From WGMI01 sp041739275 (lineage in GTDB: Bacteria; Bacteroidota; Bacteroidia; Flavobacteriales; Schleiferiaceae), in NCBI GenBank assembly GCA_041739275.1, contig JBGSOF010000035.1, forward strand, positions 53,388-117,387: a stretch of DNA of 64,000 nucleotides. Direction: 5' to 3'. The notes under the pieces were generated by a model. It worked only from the letters and a program-made list of their open reading frames with translations. It did not search any database and was not told where the DNA came from. The position numbers and the translations under genes were made by a program. Within the stretch, counting starts at the first letter, position 1. Every line of letters begins with the position of its first letter. Positions 33,525-41,909 of this stretch are shown in pieces.

Positions 33525-34201
33525 TGAACGATGAGTCTTTCAAGTTCAAAAGCCTCAGCTCTCGATACATGCACGGTGGCGCCTCTCAATTTGGCCAAGG
33601 CTTCGAGGGCCTCGAGCGATCGGGAGTGCGGAAATTCCATCAGCTGCGATTGAAAGCAGCGCATGGCTTCGAGCTTGGCTTCAAAACAATGGCTGACGTC
33701 GACAAACACATTCGGTTCGAAGCGCTCGTCTCCTTGCACCGGAGCCCATTCGGTTTCGCTCAGGGTTTCGTAGCAGTAAACCTCTGAAGGACAACTGCTT
33801 CGCCCCGGACGCAGCGCCACCAAGGCCGCTCGGTAAACAACGCGGTGGTCTTCGTGCAAGTCGCCCGGATGCGGCAAGTAGACCACGTCGGGCGACAGCG
33901 TTTGAACAAGTGACGAGAGGTGATTCGATATGGGATAAGCGGGACTGCTGCTGAGCCTGGGCGCGGGAAATTCGGCGAAATGAGTCTGAGTGACCCCCAG
34001 AACTCGGTGCGCTTTGAGGGCTTCGGCGCGAATGGCTTCTACTTGCTCGGGCCGGAACAACTCGGGCGCACCCACAGAGGCGTTGGTCGCAATCAAGACA
34101 TGCACCAAATCGCCTTGGAGGGCGTGTTTTTTCATGGTTGCGCCACAGCCGAGCACCTCGTCGTCTGCGTGTGGGGCGATCACCAATACCGTCTTTTTCA
34201 T
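33521..34201 (-). CDS. PIG-L/LmbE-family deacetylase
   Basis: A 226-residue zinc deacetylase of the PIG-L family. The zinc and catalytic motif APHADDE is at residues 9-15 (H11, D13, D14), with the later histidine segment LPHPGDLHEDH near 112. Family members remove acetyl groups from N-acetylhexosamine residues, often nucleotide- or lipid-linked. The start at 34201 is chosen because it overlaps the upstream formyltransferase stop as ATGA; an earlier ATG at 34222 would add seven residues. Pairing with a formyltransferase suggests deacetylation of an amino sugar followed by N-formylation in the same pathway (inference). No signal peptide, so it is cytoplasmic. Confidence 0.85.
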   Translation of the reverse strand: MKKTVLVIAPHADDEVLGCGATMKKHALQGDLVHVLIATNASVGAPELFRPEQVEAIRAEALKAHRVLGVTQTHFAEFPAPRLSSSPAYPISNHLSSLVQTLSPDVVYLPHPGDLHEDHRVVYRAALVALRPGRSSCPSEVYCYETLSETEWAPVQGDERFEPNVFVDVSHCFEAKLEAMRCFQSQLMEFPHSRSLEALEALAKLRGATVHVSRAEAFELERLIVQ

Positions 34202-35157
34202 CTGTTCTGTTTTCGAATCCATTCTTTAATCGCCATCAATTCGTCTTCGACCGAAACGCCCAGCTTGTCTCCTACCCCGGGAGCGCGTTGATCGGAAAGT
34301 TCAAATTTGTTGAGCCAGATCAAGCCTTGACCGCATTGAACCAATAAGCCTCGTTGAGGATTTGAGAGCAACACTCTGCCGACCACGCCTTTAATCGGCA
34401 TTTCGGCTTCGACCTCTGATGCCCAAAGCGTCATTCGGGTGTCCTTAAACCAGGTGTACGCCCCGGGATGCGGGCTTGCGCTCGCCTTGATGAGCCGATC
34501 GATGGCATCTGCGCTCTGGCTCCAGTCGATTCGCCCGTCTTCGGGAGCCCGTTTTCCATACCAACTCGCCAAGGACTCGTCTTGAGGCCGGGGGTTCCAC
34601 TCGCCTTTTTTGAGCAAGGGCAACCAGCGGTCGAGCGCGCGCACAATCGCATCGCCCAACTTGGATTCAACGGCCCCCGCATCGTCGCTGGGGTCGGGAT
34701 GAAATGCTTCTTGCACAAAAATGGGCCCGTCGTCGGCTCCTTCGCCCATGAGGAAAAAATTCGCGGCGGCCGGCAAGCGATCCAGCACGATCCACGCCAA
34801 AGGGGCTCTGCCGCGACCTTGGGGCAATAGAGTGGGATGGAACCCGATGCAGCCCAAGCGGGGCATTTCGAGCCAATGGGTCGAGAGAAGTTGCGAAAAG
34901 CCCACGGCGAACAGCAAATCGATTTGCTTCTCGGCCATCCATTGAAGGTGTTCGGCTTCGTTAATTCTCTGATAGCCCTGATAATCGACTCCCCGTTCTC
35001 GAGAAATCGCCCCCAAATCGACCCATCCGCTGACCCTTTCAACGCGCGCAGGCTCGTGACCGAGCACCCCCACCACCTCAAAACCGTGTTTCAGCAAAGC
35101 CTCGAGGGTCAGGGCGCTGGTCTTTACGGCCCCGATCAGTCCCACGCGCAAACTCAT
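34198..35157 (-). CDS. Formyltransferase-family protein, probable sugar N-formyltransferase
   Basis: A 319-residue protein with the N10-formyltetrahydrofolate-dependent formyltransferase fold of MetF-tRNA formyltransferase and ArnA. The signature loop FHPTLLPQGRGRAPL (106-120) holds H107, and D142/D143 in GADDGPI fit the catalytic aspartate. The asparagine normally two residues before the histidine is G105 here. The C-terminal part (about 205-319) looks like the small OB-type domain of Fmt. Its location between an initiating sugar transferase and a PIG-L deacetylase points to formylation of an amino sugar for the polysaccharide rather than of initiator tRNA. The likely acceptor is a 4-amino-4,6-dideoxy or deacetylated hexosamine. 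Both ends overlap the neighbours by ATGA. Confidence 0.82.
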   Translation of the reverse strand: MSLRVGLIGAVKTSALTLEALLKHGFEVVGVLGHEPARVERVSGWVDLGAISRERGVDYQGYQRINEAEHLQWMAEKQIDLLFAVGFSQLLSTHWLEMPRLGCIGFHPTLLPQGRGRAPLAWIVLDRLPAAANFFLMGEGADDGPIFVQEAFHPDPSDDAGAVESKLGDAIVRALDRWLPLLKKGEWNPRPQDESLASWYGKRAPEDGRIDWSQSADAIDRLIKASASPHPGAYTWFKDTRMTLWASEVEAEMPIKGVVGRVLLSNPQRGLLVQCGQGLIWLNKFELSDQRAPGVGDKLGVSVEDELMAIKEWIRKQNR

Positions 35158-35762
35158 GGTTTTTCGGCTTTTACGCCCATAGAATCGGGCTTGCGCAAAA
35201 AGCGCTCTTCACCCATCAGAACAATCAATACGGTTTTAAACAAAATCGAAATGTCGAGCGCAAAACTCAATCGCTCCACATAGCGACGATCGTAGGCCCA
35301 GCGCTCGGGCCAAGAGAGATAGATGTTTCCGTTTACTTGAGCCAAGCCGGTGAGGCCCGGCCGAACTTCGAGCCTGCGGCGACCGTTTTCGTCAAATTCT
35401 GTAATCTGGGTCGGCAAGGCGGGGCGAGGGCCGACCAAAGACATTTCGCCGCGAAGCACATTGAGAATCTGCGGAAGTTCGTCGAGCTTGCTCCGGCGCA
35501 GCAGCGCACCCACGCGCGTCACCTCTGAATTGCCCTTGAGCACCTCGGCATGGGCGGTTCTGAGTTTGTCGGTCATCGTCCTCAACTTGAACACCCGAAA
35601 CACCTTACCCCCCTTTCCCAAGCGGTCTTGGTTGTAAAATACGGGGCCTCGGCTGTCGAGTTTTACGAGCAACATGCACAAGAGCAAAATCGGGCCAAAG
35701 ACGGCCAGAACGAGCAGGGCAGCGCTAAAATCCAAAACGCGTTTGAAGGTGTTGCGATACAC
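35154..35762 (-). CDS. Initiating phosphoglycosyl transferase (PglC/EpsL/WcaJ C-terminal type)
   Basis: A 202-residue monotopic bacterial sugar transferase that puts the first sugar phosphate onto undecaprenyl phosphate. One hydrophobic re-entrant helix lies at about 10-33 (RVLDFSAALLVLAVFGP). FRVFKLRTM at 55-63 follows, then the catalytic Asp-Glu pair D94-E95 in SKLDELPQ, and the RPGLTG motif near 139. The size is that of the short PglC/EpsL form, without the extra membrane domain of WcaJ. The start is a GTG at 35760-35762, three bases after the upstream glycosyltransferase. With the PglE/PglD-like genes at the end of the operon, the likely donor is a UDP-bacillosamine-type sugar. Confidence 0.92.
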   Translation of the reverse strand: MYRNTFKRVLDFSAALLVLAVFGPILLLCMLLVKLDSRGPVFYNQDRLGKGGKVFRVFKLRTMTDKLRTAHAEVLKGNSEVTRVGALLRRSKLDELPQILNVLRGEMSLVGPRPALPTQITEFDENGRRRLEVRPGLTGLAQVNGNIYLSWPERWAYDRRYVERLSFALDISILFKTVLIVLMGEERFLRKPDSMGVKAEKP

Positions 35763-35765
35763 GAC

Positions 35766-36995
35766 TTAGAGTTTTGAAAGAGATTCGGCATACCGACGGG
35801 CGAGCACATCTCGGTCGAAATGGCCCTTGGCGTAGACAAAGCCGCTCTCGCCATCTCGAGTTCTACGCTCGGGATCAGACTTGTACAACAAAATGCCGTC
35901 GGCGATCGACCGAGCGTTTTCGGGCTCGACAAAAAGCCCGCATTGGGCAGTTTCGACCAATTCGCGAGACACCCCGTCAATGGCCAGCAAAATGGGCCGC
36001 TTGCACGACATATAATCGAAGGTCTTGTTCGAATAAATCGTCTTAAACGTATCGACCTTTTTCAGAACCGAAGCGCCCAAATCGGAGGCGAGGATGTACT
36101 TAAACACTTCCTTTTTGGGTACGGGATCGCGAAAAAGCACATTGCTCAAACCTCGGCTCTTGGCCTGCTCCACCAATCGCTTTTTCTCCATACCGTCTCC
36201 GATGAGTTGGATCAAAACCGCCTCGTCTCGGAGCAAATCGGCGGCGTCGAGCAACTGATCGAGGTGATTGGCCACCCCGTGCGCACCCACATAAGTAACG
36301 ACAAACAAATTTTCTTGACCCAATTCTCTTTTAAATGCCTTGGAATCGAAGTTTTCGAGCAAGTCGTCGCTGAGCGAAAAATCAGCGGCGTTGGGAATAA
36401 AAATGATTTTCTCGGCGGGAACCCCCTTTTTCTCAATCAAGGTGTCTCGAAAAGCCGGGGTGAGCACGTTGATCAACTTTGCTTTTTTGTAGATGAACGC
36501 CTCGAAAGCATAAGCCATTTTGATGATGGCTTTGTTGGTGACCACCCCGGTGTCTATGGCCGATTCGGGCCACAAATCGCGAATTTCGAAAACGAACGGA
36601 GTGCGCTTAAACCAAGATAAAAGAACCCCGGTAATCCCCACGAACAAGGGAGGCGAGGTCACCAAAATGACGTCGTATTTGCCCTTGAGCTTGGTGAGCC
36701 CCGCCCACAGGCTCGAAAAAACAAAGCTGAAATAGCCCCACAAGCGCCCGATAAAACTCTTGTTGTAGCTCTCAGACACATGGCAGCGCCACACTTCGAC
36801 CGAGCCCTGCATTTTTCGCTTGAAGTGAACGCCCTTGTATTCGGCATATTTTTCGTGCCCGTTGTAGTGCATCATTCCCGCGATAACCGTCACTGAATGG
36901 CCCTGAGAAGACCACACTTTGGTCATCTCGTTGAATCGAGAAGCCCCGGGATCGTTTTCTTCGAGGAAGTACTGGTGCAAGACGAGAATTCTCAT
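35766..36995 (-). CDS. GT4-family glycosyltransferase (WbuB-like)
   Basis: A 409-residue GT-B glycosyltransferase. The N-terminal MRILVLHQYFLEENDPGASR is typical of WbuB-like enzymes, which often act just after the initiating transferase. The C-terminal domain has the glycosyl-transferase group 1 pattern, including LIQLIGDGMEKKRL and the nucleotide-sugar region around ASVLKKVDTFKTIYSNKTFD. A hydrophobic stretch near 85-125 may touch the membrane. The ATG at 36995 overlaps the upstream stop (ATGA); an earlier in-frame ATG-like extension was rejected. It probably transfers an N-acetylhexosamine-type sugar to the lipid-linked first sugar. Donor and linkage are not readable. Confidence 0.88.
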   Translation of the reverse strand: MRILVLHQYFLEENDPGASRFNEMTKVWSSQGHSVTVIAGMMHYNGHEKYAEYKGVHFKRKMQGSVEVWRCHVSESYNKSFIGRLWGYFSFVFSSLWAGLTKLKGKYDVILVTSPPLFVGITGVLLSWFKRTPFVFEIRDLWPESAIDTGVVTNKAIIKMAYAFEAFIYKKAKLINVLTPAFRDTLIEKKGVPAEKIIFIPNAADFSLSDDLLENFDSKAFKRELGQENLFVVTYVGAHGVANHLDQLLDAADLLRDEAVLIQLIGDGMEKKRLVEQAKSRGLSNVLFRDPVPKKEVFKYILASDLGASVLKKVDTFKTIYSNKTFDYMSCKRPILLAIDGVSRELVETAQCGLFVEPENARSIADGILLYKSDPERRTRDGESGFVYAKGHFDRDVLARRYAESLSKL

Positions 36996-38899
36996 GGCAG
37001 AGGTTCGTTTAATAATTCGATTCGGGTGCGAATCAACCGGTCTTTGCAGGCAAATGTCCACTGGGGTGCGGCTTCTTTTATGCCGTACAAACGCGAATAC
37101 CAACCGTCTTCTTCAATGCGCGGCAGGGGCCTCGACTGCGCGTCGAATGCCTCGATTTTGATGCGGTCGAGCTTTTCGGGATGCGGATGCCAACGCTGAA
37201 CCATGGAGCGATCGATCTTCGAACTAATTCGGTCTTCGATCTCCCAAACGGGCGAATGCGCTGATTTCAAGATCGTCCGCGTGTGCGTCAGCCCCGGCTC
37301 AACATGTGCAAAGGCCTTCATATTGAGCACAATCCGATAGCCGTCGTCGGTCTGCTCCCAACCCTTGCTCTCGGCCTGAGACCAATAAAACCAAACGAAA
37401 CGGGGGCCTTTGAGCATCTGATCTGCTCCGTCGACCATCAAGGCATTGTGCGACTCCGTGCCCACAAAGTAGCGCAAGGTCGCCTCGTCGGTATTGTACT
37501 TGTAACTGCCCGCATCGCGGAACCAGTTTTCGCCTCCGTGCCACAAATCGATGTGCAGGTTGTCGGCTTGAGACGGGCGGTCTTTGTGCCGGCCGCAACG
37601 CAAGAAAGTGTAGGTATCGGCTTGGCGCAAACCGTAAAAGCCCCCGACGGGGAAGGCGTCGACAGAATCGGAGACAAGACTGACATCGACCGGTTTCGCG
37701 CTCGAGAGTCCAAACCAAGCGGCTTCTTCAGACCAAGCGCCCGTTCCGTAGCGAGCGGGCAAACCCAAGGCCGCGGCCAAGCAGTCGAGCTGGGGTCTAA
37801 AATCTGAAAAGTCGCTGTCGCTAAATTGAAAAAACAGGGCGCCGTCGTTGGCCCCGTAATTCGGCAAGCGCCCATTGGAAGGTTCGAGCGCAGAATCTAA
37901 AAAGCGATGCGCGGCCTTTGCCCGAGCGCGAAAGACTTGCGAAAAATCTGTTTTATTCTTTTGGGCCATCGCCAAACAGAGGCTGAGCAACTGAACCACC
38001 ACCCGCTGGTAGTTCGTGCTGAACTGCAGATGAGTGCCGTCGGGATAGATCTGATAAGCGACCTCTTGTTCGAGCCAGCGCTTGCCTTTTTCGGCCCATT
38101 TGCGCGTTTCGGGAATAAAGGGAAACAGCATTTCGCTGAGCGCGAGAAAAGCCGTTTCGGTAATCGCATGGTTGTTGCGCACCGCAATTCGCGAAAAATC
38201 GATGTGGTCGTAAACGCGCTTCAAACTCCAGTAAAACACGTTTTGATAACGCGCCCAACGCGCTTCGGTCAGGCCTTCGGATTGCGCGTAAAACCTGAGT
38301 CCAAACAGCCAGTTGAAACAGCGGAGCGAAATTTCTTGACTGCACCTCCAATTCGGACCGCGGTGAATGGGATTGGCCTCGATCCACGAATCGAGTTCTC
38401 CGAAAAACCACTCCGCGCTATCGGTAGCGTTGTGAAAATCGCTGCGCAAAACGGTGTGTATATAGCTGAATCGGCTCTTTTCCCAGACAAACTTGATGTC
38501 TCCCATTTCGGGGTCGAGGTCGGGAATCTGAGACCAGTGTTTGGAGATGTCGTATTTCTTGGCTGTCTGAGGGTGGGTAAGCCAGTCGAATCGGGTGCCG
38601 AGTTCAAATTCGATGGCGCTGAAAAACGGAATTGCGCCCTGCTTGATTCGCTCTGAGCGGAGCGCCAAATCTGCGTCGGGCCGGGGCTCGAGCTCAATGT
38701 CGGCCCGGCTAAAAAAGACGAAGCGATCGAGTTCGACCCATGAGGTTTTATCAATAAAATGCTTCTCGGGCGGATCGGCGGGAAACCTGCGTTCAAGGAC
38801 ACCCAAGCGGGTTTCGGCCATCAGTTTGAGTCGATAGACCATGTAGCGAGGCCCCATGTTCCGCGCCATATCCCATATCCTTGCGAGACTCAGCGACAT
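36992..38899 (-). CDS. Heparinase II/III-family protein in polysaccharide biosynthesis
   Basis: A 635-residue protein with an N-terminal alpha/alpha toroid region (about 90-380) and a C-terminal beta-sandwich (from about 395, beginning SDSVDAFPVGGFYGLRQ) as in heparinase II/III lyases. The segment DLWHGGENWFRDAGSYKYN near 450-470 is characteristic of the family. No signal peptide is seen, so it is likely cytoplasmic or membrane-associated, unlike catabolic heparinases. Members inside capsule and exopolysaccharide clusters are common but poorly understood; uronic-acid epimerisation, lyase trimming or release of stalled chains have been considered. The ATG at 38899 lies 4 bp after the wecB stop; a TTG further upstream is less likely. 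Its presence fits a uronic-acid-containing, sulfated polymer. Confidence 0.85.
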   Translation of the reverse strand: MSLSLARIWDMARNMGPRYMVYRLKLMAETRLGVLERRFPADPPEKHFIDKTSWVELDRFVFFSRADIELEPRPDADLALRSERIKQGAIPFFSAIEFELGTRFDWLTHPQTAKKYDISKHWSQIPDLDPEMGDIKFVWEKSRFSYIHTVLRSDFHNATDSAEWFFGELDSWIEANPIHRGPNWRCSQEISLRCFNWLFGLRFYAQSEGLTEARWARYQNVFYWSLKRVYDHIDFSRIAVRNNHAITETAFLALSEMLFPFIPETRKWAEKGKRWLEQEVAYQIYPDGTHLQFSTNYQRVVVQLLSLCLAMAQKNKTDFSQVFRARAKAAHRFLDSALEPSNGRLPNYGANDGALFFQFSDSDFSDFRPQLDCLAAALGLPARYGTGAWSEEAAWFGLSSAKPVDVSLVSDSVDAFPVGGFYGLRQADTYTFLRCGRHKDRPSQADNLHIDLWHGGENWFRDAGSYKYNTDEATLRYFVGTESHNALMVDGADQMLKGPRFVWFYWSQAESKGWEQTDDGYRIVLNMKAFAHVEPGLTHTRTILKSAHSPVWEIEDRISSKIDRSMVQRWHPHPEKLDRIKIEAFDAQSRPLPRIEEDGWYSRLYGIKEAAPQWTFACKDRLIRTRIELLNEPLP

Positions 38900-38903
38900 C
38901 GAC

Positions 38904-39995
38904 TTAGCGAAGGCCAATCAAGTGCGAAACGATGCGCTCTGCCGTGTGCCCGTCCCAGAGTTCGGGGATTCCACCCTTTTTCCAATTGCCCGAAAACAAG
39001 ACATCCATGGCCGGTTCCAAGGCCTTGGGGTCGGTTCCGAGCAATTCATTGGTGCCGATGCTCACGGTTTCGGGGCGCTCGGTGCTGTCGCGAAGGGTCA
39101 TGCACGGAATGCCCATCACCGTAGTTTCTTCGGTGATTCCGCCGCTGTCGGTAATCACCACCTTGGCCTTGGAAACCAAATAGTTAAACTCCAAATAAGA
39201 AAGGGGTTCCACCAAGTGGAGATTGGCCGGAACATCGCCCAAATCTTGGAGGTTTTTCGCCGTTCGCGGATGCACGGGGAAAACCAAGGGGATTCCCCGA
39301 GAAACACGCACAATCTCGGCCAAAAGGTCCTTGAGTTTTCGCTCTCCGTCTACGTTCGCCGGGCGATGGAGGGTCATGACCGCATATCCGCCTTCGACAA
39401 GACCCGCCTCGCTCCAAATCGGGGGCGCAGAGAACCGATGGCGGCTCCAGAGCAAAGTGTCGATCATGGTGTTCCCCACAAAGCGGATCCGCTCGCTCTC
39501 GACCCCGCTTTTGCGCAAATTCGCATTGGCTACCTCAGAGGTGGTGTAGAAGTAATTGGTGATGCTGTCGGTCACCAATCGATTGATCTCTTCGGGCATT
39601 CCCCAGTCGCCCGATCGAATGCCCGCCTCGACGTGCGCGACTTCGACATGCGCTTTCTGAGCCACAATGGCGCAGGCCATGGTCGAGGTAACGTCTCCGA
39701 CCACCAAGCAAAGGCTAGGCTTTCCGTGGGTCTCGAGGAGGGCTTCATAACCCGTCATAATTCGGGCGGTTTGTTCGGCTTGTGTGCCTCCTCCAGCCCC
39801 GAGATTGTGGTTGGGTTCGGGAATTTCGAGCTGCTCAAAAAAGCTGTCGCTCATGTTTCGGTCGTAGTGCTGACCGGTGTGGATTAAGCGAAAATCGATA
39901 TCGGCACCTTCGCTCTTTCGCTTTCCTATTTCGCGGAGAATCGGGGCGATTTTCATGAAATTGGGCCGGGCACCTGCAATAAGGTCAATCAGCAT
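38904..39995 (-). CDS. wecB: UDP-N-acetylglucosamine 2-epimerase family (WecB/WbpI type)
   Basis: A 363-residue non-hydrolysing 2-epimerase. Motifs: GARPNFMKIAPI near the N-terminus, HTGQHYDRNMSD at about 41-52, HVEAGIRSGDWGMPEE near 131-146, and DSGGITEETTVMGIPC near 285-300. It interconverts the gluco and manno configurations of a UDP-N-acetylhexosamine. Two readings are open. As WecB it would make UDP-ManNAc, which the dehydrogenase at 50698 oxidises to UDP-ManNAcA. As WbpI it would epimerise UDP-GlcNAc(3NAc)A to the manno form, following the WlbA/WlbB-like genes of this operon. WbpI and WecB cannot be told apart by eye. It sits between a glycosyltransferase (4-bp gap) and the heparinase-family gene. 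Confidence 0.92.
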   Translation of the reverse strand: MLIDLIAGARPNFMKIAPILREIGKRKSEGADIDFRLIHTGQHYDRNMSDSFFEQLEIPEPNHNLGAGGGTQAEQTARIMTGYEALLETHGKPSLCLVVGDVTSTMACAIVAQKAHVEVAHVEAGIRSGDWGMPEEINRLVTDSITNYFYTTSEVANANLRKSGVESERIRFVGNTMIDTLLWSRHRFSAPPIWSEAGLVEGGYAVMTLHRPANVDGERKLKDLLAEIVRVSRGIPLVFPVHPRTAKNLQDLGDVPANLHLVEPLSYLEFNYLVSKAKVVITDSGGITEETTVMGIPCMTLRDSTERPETVSIGTNELLGTDPKALEPAMDVLFSGNWKKGGIPELWDGHTAERIVSHLIGLR

Positions 39996-39999
39996 GAGG

Positions 40000-41052
40000 T
40001 CAATTTTTTGAGGTTAGGTTTTCGAGTTGGTCAAAAATTCGGCGGTGAACCGCTTCAGAATCAAACTCTGCGGCTTTGGCGAGCGCCAGGGGCCTCAGTC
40101 GCCGAAGCTCTGACTGGTCGATTCGCCCGATTTGCTCGAACAGCGCCTCTTCATTGCCGGGTTCGAGCAGCCAGCCCGTGTGCCCGTCGTCGACCACCTC
40201 GGGAAGGTGCTTCCAGCGCGTCGATACGCTTGGAACCCCGTGCGCATAGGCCTCGATGATGATGCCGGGATAACCTTCGCCCTCGTATCGAGTGGGTAAA
40301 GTCAAGACATCTATTTGAGAGAGTACCGATTGCACGCCAGCAGCATCTAAAGGCCCTCCATAGCGCGGATCGCGTTCCAGCGAATTCATCGATTCTTCGG
40401 CAATCGGCCCGTAAACCTTGAGCTCGAAATCCGGGCCGAGTCGGTCGAACACGCGCAAGAGCTCGGGCAGACCCTTGCTCTCTCGAATCTGTCCGATGTA
40501 GGCGAAGCTGCGCTTATACGGACGTTCAAAATCGACCGGGTTCGACTTTAATGGCCGCACGTTCGGGAACCATTCCGCCTTGGGGTTGACCGAAATTACC
40601 TTTTCGAGCAAGGCCTTGCTCTCCACATAAACCAAAGGCAATTCGCCCAAGGCCTTGCGCAAGAGCGAGGGGGCCGCGGAGGCATCGATCGAATCGAGCA
40701 AATGCGCCCCGAAAGCCCTTAGCACCAGTTTTTTACCTCTCAACTTTGAGTAAATCCACAAAATCGGGAACAGCACTTGAATACCGCCTTGAGAGACATT
40801 CACAACCCACACCCCGTGCCTTTTGGCCGAGCCCTCGAGATCTGCCAAAACACGGCCCAAGTTCTTGAGCTTTCCGACAAAACCTCCTCGGTCGAAGGGG
40901 TTGGCCACCACAAGCGTAAAATCGCGATTTTGCCTCTTGGCTTCGTCTACCATCACCTCAAAAAGCCGAGTCGCTCCGCCCAGAGTGAGCGGTCGATCGC
41001 TGAAGGGAAGGGGGCCGATCAAGGCGAAACCGCTGCTGCTCTTCGAAGCCAT
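40000..41052 (-). CDS. GT4-family glycosyltransferase
   Basis: A 350-residue GT-B enzyme of the group 1 family. The N-terminal domain opens with FALIGPLPFSDRPLTLGGAT, and the C-terminal domain contains FAYIGQIRESKGLPELLRVF (donor-domain start) and the EGYPGIIIEAYAHGVPSVST donor-binding segment with the E-x7-E pair. It is cytoplasmic, acting on a lipid-linked oligosaccharide at the inner membrane. It starts with ATG at 41052, overlapping the stop of the lyase-like gene (TAATG). Sugar specificity is unknown. Confidence 0.88.
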   Translation of the reverse strand: MASKSSSGFALIGPLPFSDRPLTLGGATRLFEVMVDEAKRQNRDFTLVVANPFDRGGFVGKLKNLGRVLADLEGSAKRHGVWVVNVSQGGIQVLFPILWIYSKLRGKKLVLRAFGAHLLDSIDASAAPSLLRKALGELPLVYVESKALLEKVISVNPKAEWFPNVRPLKSNPVDFERPYKRSFAYIGQIRESKGLPELLRVFDRLGPDFELKVYGPIAEESMNSLERDPRYGGPLDAAGVQSVLSQIDVLTLPTRYEGEGYPGIIIEAYAHGVPSVSTRWKHLPEVVDDGHTGWLLEPGNEEALFEQIGRIDQSELRRLRPLALAKAAEFDSEAVHRRIFDQLENLTSKN

Positions 41053-41909
41053 TATTTGGAGCTCTTGCTTTGCGAGTTTTCCGATTCCACAGGCTTGCCC
41101 TTGGCCTTTTTGCGCTCGTCCATTTCAGATTGGCGCTGTTGATTTCGCTCTTCGAGCATCTCGGGCTGAAGCCCTTTGTCGATTCCGTTCTTTTTGTATC
41201 CCTTGCCCTCGCCCAAAGGAGGTAGATCAAAATCAGGCATCAGTTTTTGACCGCCTTGAACGATGTTTTTAAACTCGACCACGCTGTTGCCGGGGTATTT
41301 CCCGCTCCGGTAAATGCCGCATTTGAAATACGTTGCCTTGTTGTCTTGATAGAGTGTGGGGATGTTGTTCAACTCGAATTTCTGCCCGTTGACGACGCAT
41401 TTGAACTTTCCTTTTTTGGGATCAGAAGACCAAGTGATCCAGATTTCGACCTTGTTCCAATCTTTTTTGAGCGGGACGTTTTGCACCCGCTTGAGCTCGC
41501 CGTTGTTCATGGGTCTGAGCAGAACCGAAATCTGGTCTTTCCAAAGGTTGATCGCCACAGGGCTTCGATGCCCCCAACCTTTTTCGATGTTTTCGCGACC
41601 CACGGCGGAATTCAAATGCCAGTCTGCGATCGAAAAAAACTCGTTCTCCAAATATTCGAACTGAGTCGGCTTGAATTCAAATGCGTAATAGCTCGCTTTT
41701 ACGGTATCGCATTTGATCTGACTGCAATTGCCGTTGTAGGCGTAATCGTCGGGGCGAACCTCAAAGCGCACCACTTCGCCATTGAGTTGAAGGGCATGAG
41801 GGGCGCTTACGCAGACCCGGGGGACCTTGAGCACGGGCAGCTGTTCGTGGTGTTTTTGAGCGAAGAGCGGGCTGAAAATGAAGGCGGCAAAGACGAAGAG
41901 ATTTTTCAT
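41052..41909 (-). CDS. Exported polysaccharide-lyase-like protein (heparin lyase I / PL fold)
   Basis: A 285-residue protein with signal peptide MKNLFVFAAFIFSPLFA. The middle (about 30-235) is a beta-jelly-roll resembling the family of heparin lyase I and glucuronan lyase. WNKVEIWITWSSDPKKGKFK, then VVNGQKFEL, then a YFKCGIYRSG segment reproduce the strand pattern of this fold. The catalytic His/Tyr pair was not identified with confidence. The last 45 residues are highly charged, lysine- and glutamate-rich (LEERNQQRQSEMDERKK) and probably disordered. It would act in the periplasm or at the surface and may trim or release the polymer, as alginate lyase does in alginate operons. It is embedded by overlaps between two glycosyltransferase genes. 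Confidence 0.68.
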   Translation of the reverse strand: MKNLFVFAAFIFSPLFAQKHHEQLPVLKVPRVCVSAPHALQLNGEVVRFEVRPDDYAYNGNCSQIKCDTVKASYYAFEFKPTQFEYLENEFFSIADWHLNSAVGRENIEKGWGHRSPVAINLWKDQISVLLRPMNNGELKRVQNVPLKKDWNKVEIWITWSSDPKKGKFKCVVNGQKFELNNIPTLYQDNKATYFKCGIYRSGKYPGNSVVEFKNIVQGGQKLMPDFDLPPLGEGKGYKKNGIDKGLQPEMLEERNQQRQSEMDERKKAKGKPVESENSQSKSSK

